A stretch of 64,000 bases of DNA, from the NCBI RefSeq assembly GCF_004006315.1, contig NZ_CP026530.1, positions 439,618-503,617 of the forward strand, written 5' to 3'. The notes below the pieces were generated by a model. The model made no database searches. It was not told the DNA's origin and saw nothing but the letters and a program-made list of their open reading frames with translations. Made by a program: the position numbers and the translations under genes. Below are positions 1 to 9,412 of the stretch, in pieces. The stretch is from Nautilia sp. PV-1 (GTDB lineage: Bacteria > Campylobacterota > Campylobacteria > Campylobacterales > Nautiliaceae). Within the stretch, counting starts at the first letter, position 1; each line of letters opens with the position of its first letter.

Positions 1-200
1 TCCGGGTCCTGTGTAACTTCTTTATAGTTGTCGGTGAGCTGAATATCAATATCTCTTTTTTTGTTTAGGTTTCTTACTACACCGGTTTTGACGATAATTT
101 CTTTTCCGGCTCTGGCTTTAATAAGGTCTTTGTTTTTTTGAATGTTTTTAACAACGCTTTGTCCTACTGTTCCGACTCCGACAATTCCTATTTTAACCAT
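1..200 (-). CDS. hom: Homoserine dehydrogenase, N-terminal part (cut by window edge)
   Basis: The first 66 codons of homoserine dehydrogenase, which makes homoserine from aspartate semialdehyde for methionine and threonine synthesis. The start [15 protein letters not shown] carries the Rossmann dinucleotide-binding motif GxGxxG at about residues 7-12, typical of the family. The remainder lies beyond position 1. The start overlaps the end of the upstream aminotransferase gene by 8 nt, implying one operon. The same hom-aminotransferase order is one I remember from Campylobacter. Only the NAD(P)-binding beginning is visible, so catalytic and ACT regions cannot be checked. Confidence 0.85.
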   Translation of the reverse strand, partial: MVKIGIVGVGTVGQSVVKNIQKNKDLIKARAGKEIIVKTGVVRNLNKKRDIDIQLTDNYKEVTQDP

Positions 201-1395
201 CAAAATCCTTTAAAAATTGTTTAATGTTTTTAGCCGCCTGGCGGATTCTTTTTTCATTTTCTATTAATGCTATTCTTACATAGTCATCACCGTATGCACC
301 GAATCCTATACCGGGACTTACCGCAATGTGCGCTTCGGTTAACAGTCTTTTAGAAAATTCAAGGCTTCCGAGATGTCTTACTTTTTCAGGAATTTTTGCC
401 CATACGAACATACTTGCATTAGGCTTTTCTATTTCCCATCCTGCGTTTGCAAAACTTTCTATAAGCACGTCTCTTCTTTGTCTGTATGTTTCAACTATGT
501 CTTTTACTAAATGCTGATAATCCCTGAGTGCTACAGTAGCCGCCACCTGTATAGGTGTAAACATTCCGTAATCAATCCATGATTTGTATTTTTGAAGCGC
601 TCCTACCAAAACAGGGTTTCCTACAATAAATCCTACTCTCCATCCTGCCATGTTATAGCTTTTGCTGAGTGTAAAACTTTCAACCGCCACTTCTTTAGCG
701 CCTTTTGCTTCGAAAATACTTGGAGTTTTATAGCCGTCAAAAGTAATATCCGCATATGCTATATCGCTTATGATATAAAGTCCTTCTTCTTTTGCGAAAT
801 CTACAGCGTGCTGATAAAATTCTTTAGTAACAGTAACCGTTGTAGGGTTATGCGGGAAGTTTAATACTAAAAATTTAGGTTTCGGTACCGCTTCAATCAT
901 AGCGAGTTTAAGCTGTTCGAAAAATTCGTCTTCTTTCAGTTCGTATTTTTCATTGTATTTAAGTTCTACTTTTCTTACACTTGCACCTGCAAGCATAAAA
1001 GCGTATGAATGGATAGGATAGGTTGGATCCGGGACAATCGCCACATCACCCACATTTGTAATCGCCTGGGTTAAATGTACGTAGCCTTCTTTGCTTCCCA
1101 TCGTAACAACTGCTTCGGTTTCCGGGTTTAGCGATACATTATATCTTCTTGCGTACCAGTTACAGATAGCTTCTCTTAATTTATATATACCTTTACTTAC
1201 AGAGTATCTGTGGTTTTTAGGCTTCTGTGCTGCTTCAATCAGTTTATCTACAATAGGTTTGGGAGTAGGGCCGTCTGGATTTCCCATAGAAAAATCTATA
1301 ATGTCTTCTCCCGCTCTTCTTGCCTGAAGTTTGAGTTCGTTAATTACTGCAAAAATATAATTAGGAAGTCTTTCTATTCTTTCAAAATGGTTCAT
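193..1395 (-). CDS. PLP-dependent class I/II aminotransferase
   Basis: A 400-residue fold-type I aminotransferase. The motif NFPHNPT (about 179-185) and the Schiff-base lysine in [15 protein letters not shown] (Lys about 245) are intact, as is the C-terminal Arg region VRIALIEN. Length is normal. The sequence resembles the AlaC / LL-diaminopimelate aminotransferase-like group of alanine/aspartate aminotransferases; the substrate cannot be read from sequence. It overlaps hom downstream and the exported-protein gene upstream (4 nt), so it is co-transcribed with amino-acid biosynthesis. A role in aspartate-family or alanine metabolism is inference. Confidence 0.85.
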   Translation of the reverse strand: MNHFERIERLPNYIFAVINELKLQARRAGEDIIDFSMGNPDGPTPKPIVDKLIEAAQKPKNHRYSVSKGIYKLREAICNWYARRYNVSLNPETEAVVTMGSKEGYVHLTQAITNVGDVAIVPDPTYPIHSYAFMLAGASVRKVELKYNEKYELKEDEFFEQLKLAMIEAVPKPKFLVLNFPHNPTTVTVTKEFYQHAVDFAKEEGLYIISDIAYADITFDGYKTPSIFEAKGAKEVAVESFTLSKSYNMAGWRVGFIVGNPVLVGALQKYKSWIDYGMFTPIQVAATVALRDYQHLVKDIVETYRQRRDVLIESFANAGWEIEKPNASMFVWAKIPEKVRHLGSLEFSKRLLTEAHIAVSPGIGFGAYGDDYVRIALIENEKRIRQAAKNIKQFLKDFDG

Positions 1396-2165
1396 TTAAT
1401 TCCTTTTATATAAATTCCTCTTTTAAAGTTTTCTTTCGAAAATGTGTCTGTAATTTTAATATAACTGCATTCTGCCGGTATATTTATATAAATGCTTCTT
1501 TGAGGGTTTTGTTTTGAAATTATATTTAAAATATTCAGATTTCTGTCATAAAATACAATATAAGGATACCATTTGTCAAACTTTGAAGATACAATAAGCA
1601 TTTTTCTAAAACCGTTAGGATTTAACCAGTAAACGCCTTTTGCGTTTAAAAGTTTTGTTTTTTTGCCAATAACTTTTAAATCATCCAGTCTCTCGTTTGT
1701 GCAGTCTAGTGTGTATTTGTAATTTTTATCTTTTTTTATACCTATGATTTTACATCCGTACTGTGAAATAGTATTTGTAAATAAAAGAGGGTCTATATAA
1801 TGTGTTGATTTCATTTCAAGGGTTAATGAATAAGTATCAGATTTTTTAGTTATCTGTACCGGATAGAAATAATAATAGCCCAGTGAATCCAGTGTTTTGT
1901 ATAAGATTTTTGTATTAAAAACCGGATCGCTGTTTTTGAATACAAAAGTCGGATGAATCAGTTTCGGTTTATTGAAAAAAATCTCTAAAAGACCGTTGTT
2001 TTGCAGATATTTTAATGTTTTTTCCAGCGACGGTTCGTTTAAAACCGGTTTTAGCAGTTCATAATAAGTATTAAACTTTTCTTCGCCTATCAAGTCTTTT
2101 ATCAGTTTTGCATTGTTTGCGTATAAAAATAGAACACTTATAAATACAAAAATCAGTTTTTTCAT
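1392..2165 (-). CDS. Exported hypothetical protein
   Basis: A 257-residue protein starting with a Sec signal peptide ([20 protein letters not shown]), so probably periplasmic. The rest is rich in Tyr, Lys and Asn and shows no motif I recognise. It overlaps its neighbours by 4 nt on both sides, between the RodZ-like membrane protein and the aminotransferase. As I recall, Campylobacter has an uncharacterised gene in the same position (Cj0151c), so it is probably a conserved campylobacterotal protein. No function is assigned. Confidence 0.7.
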   Translation of the reverse strand: MKKLIFVFISVLFLYANNAKLIKDLIGEEKFNTYYELLKPVLNEPSLEKTLKYLQNNGLLEIFFNKPKLIHPTFVFKNSDPVFNTKILYKTLDSLGYYYFYPVQITKKSDTYSLTLEMKSTHYIDPLLFTNTISQYGCKIIGIKKDKNYKYTLDCTNERLDDLKVIGKKTKLLNAKGVYWLNPNGFRKMLIVSSKFDKWYPYIVFYDRNLNILNIISKQNPQRSIYINIPAECSYIKITDTFSKENFKRGIYIKGIK

Positions 2166-2944
2166 TTTTCATACCTGTTTGGATATTTTAAATATTCCAC
2201 TTTTCCGTTTTTTAACAGCAGTCTTACTATTTTTTTTGTCTGAGGAGTTATGGTTTTGTCTCCGTAATCTATTGTAATATTACCGTGGCCGAATTTTATA
2301 TACCAGTTTGGTCCTATCAGTGTTTTTGGATTGCTTGTCAGATATTCCACAGTTTTATTGTTGTCTAAATTTACAGCTTTAAACCATACTTTTTCGTTTG
2401 GGAAAATTTTGACCGTTTTTGGTATAGCCGTTTGCTGAGAGTGCTGTATTTGTGTTTTTGTCGTTTTTTCCGCTTTGGCCGCCTGTTTTGAAATATTGTT
2501 TTCTTGTGTTTTTTGTGTTGTAATATTGTTTTCGGAAGATAGGTTTTCTTCATTATTCGGCATATAGGCAGTTTTATTTATTGTGTCTGATCCGCTTTTT
2601 GAATTGTAAGTTTTGTAAAGAAGATAAGCACCCAATGAAAATAATATCAGCGCAAGTATAAATAACAGCAGCGTATTATGCTTTTTTGGCTCTTTTAATT
2701 CCGTTTCTTTTTTATCGGAAGTCTGAGTAGGAGTATGGTTTGTGGCCTGATTGTATTCTTCTATAAGTTCGCTTAAATCTACATCAAATTCTTTTTCAAT
2801 TATTCTTACGAATCCTAAAAATTTAACTCTCGGTATTTTTTCAAACTCTTTATTTTTTATAAATCTTAATGATATGGGAGATATTCTTGTCCGTTTGTTT
2901 ATTACCTCAATCGAGTACTGTTCAAAAAAGTCTTTAGCATTCAT
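2162..2944 (-). CDS. RodZ-like single-pass membrane protein
   Basis: 260 residues. The N-terminal about 65 residues are predicted helical and look like a helix-turn-helix (ISPISLRFIKNKEFEKIP...). A charged linker follows, then one membrane span at about 94-113 (TLLLFILALILFSLGAYLL), a Gln/Thr/Asn/Lys-rich linker, and a C-terminal beta-rich domain (about 185-260). This cytoplasmic HTH, span, linker and beta domain order matches RodZ, the MreB-linked shape protein, but sequence identity is not obvious, so the name is by architecture only. It overlaps the trmH-like gene by 11 nt. Confidence 0.6.
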   Translation of the reverse strand: MNAKDFFEQYSIEVINKRTRISPISLRFIKNKEFEKIPRVKFLGFVRIIEKEFDVDLSELIEEYNQATNHTPTQTSDKKETELKEPKKHNTLLLFILALILFSLGAYLLYKTYNSKSGSDTINKTAYMPNNEENLSSENNITTQKTQENNISKQAAKAEKTTKTQIQHSQQTAIPKTVKIFPNEKVWFKAVNLDNNKTVEYLTSNPKTLIGPNWYIKFGHGNITIDYGDKTITPQTKKIVRLLLKNGKVEYLKYPNRYEK

Positions 2945-3596
2945 TTGTGATCCTATCTATTAGTATTCCGGCAGCGACTGATACATTTAAAGAGTCAAAT
3001 TCGTTTTTCATATCTATTGTTAAAATTTTATCAAGTTTTTCTTTGACTTTTTTCTTAATTCCTTCACCCTCATTGCCTAAAATCAGGGCTGATTTTTCTG
3101 CTTTTACTTTACATTCTCCGTTCATATCGGCCCCAATAAGCGTATATCCTTTGGTTTTTAAAATATTAATAAGCTCAAGTATGTTTTGATAAGAGATGAT
3201 TTTCATATCAAGTGCGGCTCCGGCGCTCATTCTTATAATCTGAGGCCATTTAAGATCTTTAATTCCTGTAATTATCAGCAGATCAATTCCCAGTGCATAA
3301 GAAGTTCTTGTAATTGCCCCTATATTTCCCATATCCGTTACACCGTCTAAAACGACAATTTTTTTACCGCTTATTTCCCATTCCTGCGGAGTGAAGTCTA
3401 TCTTTGCAAAATAACCCTGATGATTTCCGTTTCTGCTTATTTTTTGTGCAGTTTTATTATCAATAAAATTTATTTTAAATTTCTTCAGTCTGTTTAATTC
3501 TTTTTTATCAAGTTTTTTTGCTATTAAAAGTTCTTTAACAATATCGCCGTGTTTTTGAATTATATATTCTACTACTCTTTTTCCGTAAACTATCAT
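2934..3596 (-). CDS. SpoU/TrmH-family RNA 2'-O-methyltransferase
   Basis: A 220-residue SPOUT methyltransferase that would methylate a ribose 2'-OH in 23S rRNA or tRNA using SAM. An N-terminal substrate-binding region (about 1-70) precedes the catalytic domain. Family motifs visible are DGVTDMGNIGAITRTS (about 100-115), LILGNEGEGI and the C-terminal DSLNVSVAAGI, which form the knotted SAM site. The length suits RlmB-like enzymes; the exact target nucleotide is unknown. It heads the run of overlapping minus-strand genes down to hom, preceded by a repeat-rich gap toward metK. Confidence 0.88.
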   Translation of the reverse strand: MIVYGKRVVEYIIQKHGDIVKELLIAKKLDKKELNRLKKFKINFIDNKTAQKISRNGNHQGYFAKIDFTPQEWEISGKKIVVLDGVTDMGNIGAITRTSYALGIDLLIITGIKDLKWPQIIRMSAGAALDMKIISYQNILELINILKTKGYTLIGADMNGECKVKAEKSALILGNEGEGIKKKVKEKLDKILTIDMKNEFDSLNVSVAAGILIDRITNEC

Positions 3597-3656
3597 AGTC
3601 GTATTTTACCATAATTAAGAATTGAAAAGTTAATAATAAAAAGTTAAAAATGAAAG

Positions 3657-3692
3657 AAAGTTATTAAAGTTATTGAAGTTATTAAAGGTTAA
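3657..3692 (+). repeat. Degenerate 9-nt tandem array (RAAGTTATT family)
   Basis: Consecutive 9-nt units on the plus strand are AAAGTTATT, AAAGTTATT, GAAGTTATT and AAAGGTTAA, with no C. A G-poor stretch at about 3700-3743 (ending AACTTAATAACTTT) is roughly its reverse complement, so the metK/trmH gap could form a long imperfect hairpin in the transcript. The unit matches the 9-mer array at 59868-59912 read on the other strand. Confidence 0.7.
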
Positions 3693-3746
3693 AATACATA
3701 AACTTAAACAACATTAAAAACTTCAAAACTTAATAACTTTAAATTT

Positions 3747-4895
3747 CTATTTAAGTCCTAAAAAATCTTTAATTTCTTCAACTTTATTCAGCTGTTCCCA
3801 AGAAAATTCTTCTCTTCCGAAATGTCCGTAAGCAGCAGTTTTTCTGTAAATAGGTCTTAACAGATCAAGTGAATCTATAATTCCTTTTGGTGTAAGGTTG
3901 AATATCTTTCTTACCGCGTCTTCTATTTTTCTTTCATCCACTTTCGCAGTACCGTGAGAGTCTACATAAATACTTACGGGTTCTACCACACCGATTGCAT
4001 ATGCGATTTGCACTGTTATTTTTTCTGCTGCTCCTGCCGCTACTAGGTTTTTGGCCACCCATCTAGCTGCGTAAGCTCCGCTTCTGTCAACTTTAGTAGG
4101 GTCTTTTCCGCTGAATGCCCCTCCGCCGTGAGGTGCCGCTCCTCCGTATGTATCAACTATGATTTTTCTCCCTGTAAGTCCGGCGTCTCCCTGAGGTCCG
4201 CCTATTACGAATTTACCTGTAGGGTTAATGAAATATTCTACGTTTTTGCTTAACATATTAGCCGGGATTATTTTTTTTATTACCTCTTCTATTACCGCTT
4301 CTTTTATTTCAGAATAGTTAATATCCTCTTCGTGTTGAGTGGAAACTACAATTTTTTCTACGCTTACAGGTTTGCCGTCGACGTATTTTACGCTTACCTG
4401 TGCTTTTCCGTCAGGTCTCAGCCATGGAATAATAGCTTCTTTTCTGGCAACTGAGAGTCTTTTTGTGAGTTTATGTGCAAGCATAATCGGAAGCGGCATA
4501 AGTTCAGGTGTTTCAGTACAAGCATAACCGAACATCATTCCCTGGTCGCCGGCTCCTATTTCTTCTCCTCTTTCAACCCCCTGTCTGATATCAGGACTTT
4601 GTTCTCCGATTCCGTTAAGAACTCCCGCAGTTCTGTAATCAAAACCGTATCTTGCATCGGTATATCCTATCTCTCTTACCACCTCTCTTGCGATTTCCTG
4701 CATTGGAGCGTAAGTTATTGTTTTAAGCTCTCCCGCTATAACACAAAAACCGTTGCTAAGAAGCGTTTCACAGGCTACTTTTGCATTTTTGTCTCTTTCT
4801 ATAATATAGTCTAATATTGCATCACTGATCTGGTCTGCCATTTTATCCGGGTGGCCTTCAGTTACAGATTCACTTGAAAAAAGATATTCTCTCAT
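3747..4895 (-). CDS. metK: S-adenosylmethionine synthetase
   Basis: The 382-residue enzyme makes SAM from methionine and ATP. It starts [22 protein letters not shown]-type, with the conserved GHPDK and SDAILD; the signature [13 protein letters not shown] and the glycine-rich [16 protein letters not shown] loop that binds phosphate are present. Full family length. The start has a clear Shine-Dalgarno (AAGGAG on the minus strand) about 8 nt upstream. Flanking gaps on both sides hold short tandem arrays. Together with metE and hom nearby it covers methionine activation. No SAM-sensing riboswitch is apparent upstream. Confidence 0.97.
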   Translation of the reverse strand: MREYLFSSESVTEGHPDKMADQISDAILDYIIERDKNAKVACETLLSNGFCVIAGELKTITYAPMQEIAREVVREIGYTDARYGFDYRTAGVLNGIGEQSPDIRQGVERGEEIGAGDQGMMFGYACTETPELMPLPIMLAHKLTKRLSVARKEAIIPWLRPDGKAQVSVKYVDGKPVSVEKIVVSTQHEEDINYSEIKEAVIEEVIKKIIPANMLSKNVEYFINPTGKFVIGGPQGDAGLTGRKIIVDTYGGAAPHGGGAFSGKDPTKVDRSGAYAARWVAKNLVAAGAAEKITVQIAYAIGVVEPVSIYVDSHGTAKVDERKIEDAVRKIFNLTPKGIIDSLDLLRPIYRKTAAYGHFGREEFSWEQLNKVEEIKDFLGLK

Positions 4896-4944
4896 AATAA
4901 AATCTCCTTGAGAATTTTTAATTAGAAGTATAGCATAAAATGAG

Positions 4945-4976
4945 TTGTTAAGTTGATAAGTGGATAAGTTGTTAAG
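4945..4976 (+). repeat. Octamer array (TTGATAAG family)
   Basis: Four in-register octamers: TTGTTAAG, TTGATAAG, TGGATAAG, TTGTTAAG, containing no C. It lies in the gap upstream of metK. The same octamer family occurs at 7585-7624, 23519-23558 and, inverted, 23948-24011. Its complement includes TTATCCACT, one base off the classical DnaA box. Confidence 0.75.
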
Positions 4977-5012
4977 GGAAAAGTTAGAAGTGAAAAATTA
5001 CAGCTAAATAAA

Positions 5013-5047
5013 TCATTTTAAATTTTTCATTTTACACTTTTCATTTT
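5013..5047 (-). repeat. Heptamer array overlapping a gene's 3' end
   Basis: Five heptamers read on the plus strand: TCATTTT, AAATTTT, TCATTTT, ACACTTT, TCATTTT; no G on that strand. The third unit contains the stop codon (TGA on minus) of the small gene 5027-5287, so the last residues of that protein (KMKSVK) are encoded by the array. Confidence 0.7.
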
Positions 5048-5287
5048 TATGAGGCATTCTTTAGAGGCTTTTCTTATAAAATTCAATACTTCCGGAGATG
5101 CAGTGTTGTATGAAAAAAACTGATAAGTAAAACGGTTTGTTATTTTATTATAAACACATTCGCAGTATTGATATTTATTAGGCAGGGAGGATGTCTGCAT
5201 GCAGTTATGTATAAATTGGAATTTGAAATTCAGAGGATAATAAAAAGAAAAAGCAAAAAGGGGTAAAAAAAGCAGGAGCTTTTTCAT
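5027..5287 (-). CDS. Small exported hypothetical protein
   Basis: 86 residues with an N-terminal signal peptide (MKKLLLFLPLFAFSFYYPL) and three cysteines (CMQTS, CECVYN) that could form disulfides in the periplasm. The start codon overlaps the metE stop by one nucleotide (TAATG), so translation is probably coupled to metE. The C-terminus runs into a heptamer repeat array which provides the last codons and the stop, so the original 3' end may have been replaced. Unrecognised family. Confidence 0.6.
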   Translation of the reverse strand: MKKLLLFLPLFAFSFYYPLNFKFQFIHNCMQTSSLPNKYQYCECVYNKITNRFTYQFFSYNTASPEVLNFIRKASKECLIKMKSVK

Positions 5288-7545
5288 TATTTGAGTTTAG
5301 CTCTTACTTCTTTTGCAGCTTTTACCATGTTTTCTAAGCTTGGTTTAACTTCTTCCCATTTTCTTGTTTTAAGACCGCAGTCAGGGTTAACCCATACTTT
5401 TTGGGCAGGTAACACTTCAAGAATAGCTTCGATCTGTTCTACCATCTCTTCAGTACTTGGGATTCTTGGGCTGTGGATATCGTAAACACCAGGTCCGATT
5501 TCACCTTTATATCCTCTTTCTTTAAAGATTTTAAGAAGGCTGTTATCGCTTCTTGCGTTTTCGATTGAGATAACGTCCGCGTCCATATCTTCAATAGCGT
5601 CCATAATGTCGCTGAATTCAGAATAACACATGTGAGTGTGGATCTGAGTTTCAGGTTTTACGCTTGAAGTTGTAATTCTAAAGCTTGTAATAGCCCAGTC
5701 TTCATATTCAGCTCTTTTTTCAGCTCTAAGAGGATAACCTTCTCTAAGTGCAGCTTCGTCAACCTGGATAACTTTTATTCCTGCGGCTTCAAGAGCTTCA
5801 ACTTCGTCTCTGATTGCTATAGCCATTTGATATGCAGTTGTTCTTTTTGGCTGATCGTCTCTAACAAATGACCAGTTAAGCATTGTAACAGGACCTGTCA
5901 GCATACCTTTCATCGGTCTGTCTGTAAGGCTTTGAGCGTATACAGTCCATTCAACTGTCATATCTTTTGGTCTAGAAACGTCTCCGAAAATTAGAGGTGG
6001 TTTAACACATCTACTACCATATGACTGAACCCATCCGTTTTGTGAGAATGCAACACCTTTAAGCTGCTCACCGAAGTATTCAACCATGTCGTTTCTTTCA
6101 AACTCACCGTGAACAAGTACGTCGATGTCGATTGCTTCTTGATATTCAACAAGGTCTTTAATCATTGCTTTGATTTGAGTTTTGTATTCTTCTTCGCTAA
6201 TTACACCGTTTTTATAGTCTCTTCTTAGTTTTCTTAGTTCAGGTGTCTGTGGGAAGCTTCCGATTGTTGTTGTCGGAAGGATAGGGTATTTTAGGTTTTC
6301 ATGCTGAAGTTTGATTCTTTCTTCAAACGGAACGCTTCTGTGTTTGTCTTTGTCAGTAAGGTTAGAAACTCTATCTTTAACTACAGGATCGTGGATTTTG
6401 TCGCTTGTTTTTCTTGTAGCGATTGCGATTTTGTTGCCTTCAAGAACTTCTTTTTCGTATTCGCTAAGCTCTTCATTTCTGAAAAGTTTGTCTATTACTC
6501 TGATTTCGTCAAGTTTTTCAAGTGCGTATGAAATCCAAGATTTAATATCTTCATCCATTTTTGTTTCGTATTTAAGAGTGTAAGGTACGTGAAGTAAACT
6601 ACAGCTGCTTCCTACCATAATTTTGTCAGCGTCGTATGTTTCAGCGATGCCTTTTAGGAATTCAACAGATTTTTCGATGTCGTTAACCCATACGTTTCTT
6701 CCGTTAACGATACCTATACCTACGATTTTACCTGCATCAGCAAGTGCTTTGATGCTGTTTTCATTTCCTGCAACGAAATCTAAAAACATACCTTTAATAG
6801 GAGTAGTCGCAAGCACTTCGTTTGCTTCGTTTGAATGTTCGAAATAAGTAGCTACGAAAATATTGGCAAGGCTTCCTAATTTGTCGTAAACTTTTTTAAG
6901 TGTCTGAAGGTCTTTTTCGCTAGGGTTGGTTACGAAATAAGGCTCGTCAAACTGGATAGTGATGTTTTCGTCAAGTGATTTGATTTGAGCGATTAAATCT
7001 TCGTAAACAGGAAGCAGTTTTTCAATTATTTCATCTTCGCTGCCGTTAACGATTTTAGAAAGTTTTACGAATGTAATTGGTCCTACGAAGTTGACTTTTA
7101 CGTTAATACCTAATTCTTTTGCTTCATTGTATTCGATTTTGATTTTTTCGATACTTGCTTTGAAATCCATATTAACGTCAAGTTCAGGAACGATGTAATG
7201 GTAGTTTGTATTGAACCATTTAGTCATTTCCATTGCTTTGTGATTTGCATCGCCTCTTGCTACCGCAAAGTTTTTGTCCATACAGTTTTTAACATCGTTG
7301 TATCTTTCAGGAATAGCGTTTAGCATTGTCATTGCATCAATCATATTGTCATAAAAACTGAAATCGTTAATACTTATCAGATCGATACCCGCGTTTTTTT
7401 GATAAGTCCAGTGTCTTTTTCTAAGTTCGCTTGCAGTTTTTTGAAGTTCCTGTGCAGAAATTTTGCCAGCCCAATATGCCTCTAGTGCCTTTTTAAGTTC
7501 TCTTTGCTCACCGATTCTTGGGAACCCTATAACGTAAGTTGCCAT
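5287..7545 (-). CDS. metE: Cobalamin-independent methionine synthase
   Basis: The 752-residue enzyme transfers a methyl group from methyltetrahydropteroyl-triglutamate to homocysteine, the last step of methionine synthesis, without B12. It has the two expected barrels: an N-terminal domain (about 1-380) and the catalytic C-terminal domain (about 425-752) starting at the conserved LPTTTIGSFPQT. Zinc/homocysteine ligands are visible in HTHMCYSEF (about 640) and NPDCGLKTR (about 720). Length equals the family norm. The upstream gap contains an octamer array but no recognisable riboswitch. Confidence 0.97.
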   Translation of the reverse strand: MATYVIGFPRIGEQRELKKALEAYWAGKISAQELQKTASELRKRHWTYQKNAGIDLISINDFSFYDNMIDAMTMLNAIPERYNDVKNCMDKNFAVARGDANHKAMEMTKWFNTNYHYIVPELDVNMDFKASIEKIKIEYNEAKELGINVKVNFVGPITFVKLSKIVNGSEDEIIEKLLPVYEDLIAQIKSLDENITIQFDEPYFVTNPSEKDLQTLKKVYDKLGSLANIFVATYFEHSNEANEVLATTPIKGMFLDFVAGNENSIKALADAGKIVGIGIVNGRNVWVNDIEKSVEFLKGIAETYDADKIMVGSSCSLLHVPYTLKYETKMDEDIKSWISYALEKLDEIRVIDKLFRNEELSEYEKEVLEGNKIAIATRKTSDKIHDPVVKDRVSNLTDKDKHRSVPFEERIKLQHENLKYPILPTTTIGSFPQTPELRKLRRDYKNGVISEEEYKTQIKAMIKDLVEYQEAIDIDVLVHGEFERNDMVEYFGEQLKGVAFSQNGWVQSYGSRCVKPPLIFGDVSRPKDMTVEWTVYAQSLTDRPMKGMLTGPVTMLNWSFVRDDQPKRTTAYQMAIAIRDEVEALEAAGIKVIQVDEAALREGYPLRAEKRAEYEDWAITSFRITTSSVKPETQIHTHMCYSEFSDIMDAIEDMDADVISIENARSDNSLLKIFKERGYKGEIGPGVYDIHSPRIPSTEEMVEQIEAILEVLPAQKVWVNPDCGLKTRKWEEVKPSLENMVKAAKEVRAKLK

Positions 7546-7584
7546 TAGTGTCCTTTTTTAAGCGGAATTATATCATAAAAAAAG

Positions 7585-7624
7585 TGGTTAAGTTGTGAAG
7601 AGGAGAAGTTGTGAAGAGGATAAT
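7585..7624 (+). repeat. Octamer array upstream of metE
   Basis: Five in-register octamers on the plus strand: TGGTTAAG, TTGTGAAG, AGGAGAAG, TTGTGAAG, AGGATAAT, with no C. Alternate units are nearly identical, giving a 16-nt higher-order repeat. It lies in the metE leader region on the non-template side for the minus-strand genes; the mRNA copy would be free of G. Confidence 0.75.
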
Positions 7625-7652
7625 TGTTTTTTTATGTTTTTCACAACATAAA

Positions 7653-8771
7653 TTATTCAACCTGTTTAAAAGCTCCGTCTATTATTCTGTAAAGTTTTGT
7701 TTTATAGTTTATCTGATTGTTAAATATATATATGTTAAAGTCGTTCATATAAAACTGGTCTTCTGAATTTTGTTTGTTGTATATTTTGTTGGCAAAAATA
7801 CAGGCCGCGTAATTCATCCAGTTGTATCTTATATCTGAATTAAGCAAAGAAGCATCTTCATTGATAATCAAAGGAGGATGAATTATGGAATTGGCAATAA
7901 GCAGTTTTTGAATATCCGCCGGCTGGGTCAGTACAATCATTAAAGGGTTATATCCCAGCTGCGGTGTCAGAGTAAGTTTGGTCTGGATTTCTTTTTGCGT
8001 AATGGTTGAAAGAACCTGGGCCGTTTTTCCTGCGCTTGTATTGAATATTACAAAAGAGTTGTTAAGATCCTGATAATAAATATTCGGAAATTGATATACG
8101 GTATGAATATACGTCAGATTTTTTTCGTAATTTAGCAGTTTGTCTGATAAAAGAGTATGGTCAGCTATTACATCCGTTTTATCGTCAATAAACGAAGTAA
8201 GTTTTTGTATCTGGTCTTTGAAATCGATTGAGCCGAAATAGATATTTTTAGCCGTTATGTTGGTTTCGTTTTTATTGATTAACGGCAGGTAAAACGTTTT
8301 GTTATAGTCTTTTAATTTGGACAGCTGGTTTACGTCTGTTGTAAAATAAATAATGTCTTTGCTTTTTATTTTTGAAAGATTTGTGTCTATATTATAAAGG
8401 GTAATATTGTAATCTATCCCTTTTTGGGCGTAATATGCATTCAGGGCGTTCATTAAAGAAGGAATAAATTTAAAAAATCTCTGTTTGTTAATAACCACTG
8501 TAAAAGAGGCTTTTGAATTAAAAGAGACATAAGTGTCGTTGAAATCTTCTACGTCTACAATAGCGGTATTGTTGGTTTCGTTTATTTCCGCGCTTGTGTT
8601 TGTTTCTGCAGTTATATTCGTGTCTGATACATTTGTTTTATTACTCTCGGCAATTACGGCGGTTTTGTTTGTTTCAGCCGAAGTTGTGTTTATATCGTTT
8701 GGAAGTTCGAAATTTAACTGCTGTGCGTTTAAAAATACCGCACATACTATTATTAACAGTTTTTTCATCAT
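7653..8771 (-). CDS. Exported hypothetical protein, binding-protein-like
   Basis: 372 residues. A signal peptide ([17 protein letters not shown]) is followed by an Asn/Thr/Glu-rich low-complexity segment (about 25-75, repeated NKT/NET words) and a globular remainder of alternating strands and helices. The pattern recalls periplasmic binding proteins of the LppC/amino-acid receptor kind, but no diagnostic motif is visible, so this is only an impression. Its start overlaps the stop of the uracil-DNA glycosylase gene by 4 nt, so it is the last gene of the aroB-mscS-udg operon. Confidence 0.65.
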   Translation of the reverse strand: MMKKLLIIVCAVFLNAQQLNFELPNDINTTSAETNKTAVIAESNKTNVSDTNITAETNTSAEINETNNTAIVDVEDFNDTYVSFNSKASFTVVINKQRFFKFIPSLMNALNAYYAQKGIDYNITLYNIDTNLSKIKSKDIIYFTTDVNQLSKLKDYNKTFYLPLINKNETNITAKNIYFGSIDFKDQIQKLTSFIDDKTDVIADHTLLSDKLLNYEKNLTYIHTVYQFPNIYYQDLNNSFVIFNTSAGKTAQVLSTITQKEIQTKLTLTPQLGYNPLMIVLTQPADIQKLLIANSIIHPPLIINEDASLLNSDIRYNWMNYAACIFANKIYNKQNSEDQFYMNDFNIYIFNNQINYKTKLYRIIDGAFKQVE

Positions 8772-9412
8772 AACATACTCTTTATTAGCAGGAAGTCTTT
8801 ATAAGCCTCTTTTTTAGCTGACGGGTTTCTTAAAAGGAAACTCGGATGAAATGTAGGTATCACTTTTTTCTCCTTAAATTCGAATATCTGGCCTCTTACT
8901 TTGCTTATAGGCATATCGCTGTTCATTAAATACATAAAAGCGGTTTTTCCCAGACAAACCAAAATTTTAGGATTTATTATATCAATTTGTTTTAAAAGAT
9001 ACGGTTTGCACGTTTGGGCTTCTTCTATACTCGGCACTCTGTTGTTCGGCGGCCGGCATTTTACTATATTTGCTATATAAACGTCTTCTCTCGTTAATTC
9101 TAGCACATTTAAAATTATTTTGGTAAGCAGCTTGCCGGCTCTTCCGACAAATGGTCTTCCGGTTTTGTCTTCTTCGGCTCCAGGACCTTCACCGATAAAC
9201 ATTAAATCGGCATTTGGGTTGCCTTCGCCGAATACAACGTTCGTGCGGGTTTTGCTTAAATCACACAGTGTGCAATTAAGACATATTTTTTTAAGCTCGT
9301 CAAGCTGTTTAGGCATTTGGACTTCCGTTTCTTTTGAATGAAAACCTTCAAAATATTCCTCTCCGGCGGCTTTTAGATCATACAGGTGTTTCAGTTTTAT
9401 CAGGTTCTTCAT
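8768..9412 (-). CDS. Uracil-DNA glycosylase, family 4 (4Fe-4S)
   Basis: This 214-residue base-excision repair enzyme removes uracil from DNA. Four cysteines typical of the iron-sulfur family are present: CxxC at residues 47/50 (with an extra Cys44), Cys119 in [11 protein letters not shown] and Cys135. Catalytic motif 1 is [20 protein letters not shown] (about 75-94), and the C-terminal motif HPSFLLRN is intact. Family 4/5 enzymes are common in thermophiles and Campylobacterota, consistent with a warm habitat but not proof of it. It overlaps the mscS gene by 35 nt. Confidence 0.93.
   Translation of the reverse strand: MKNLIKLKHLYDLKAAGEEYFEGFHSKETEVQMPKQLDELKKICLNCTLCDLSKTRTNVVFGEGNPNADLMFIGEGPGAEEDKTGRPFVGRAGKLLTKIILNVLELTREDVYIANIVKCRPPNNRVPSIEEAQTCKPYLLKQIDIINPKILVCLGKTAFMYLMNSDMPISKVRGQIFEFKEKKVIPTFHPSFLLRNPSAKKEAYKDFLLIKSML

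Noticed and set aside
4896-5026. SAM riboswitch before metK
   Set aside because: The leader is short and filled by an octamer array; no conserved aptamer elements can be recognised. The same holds for metE (7546-7652).
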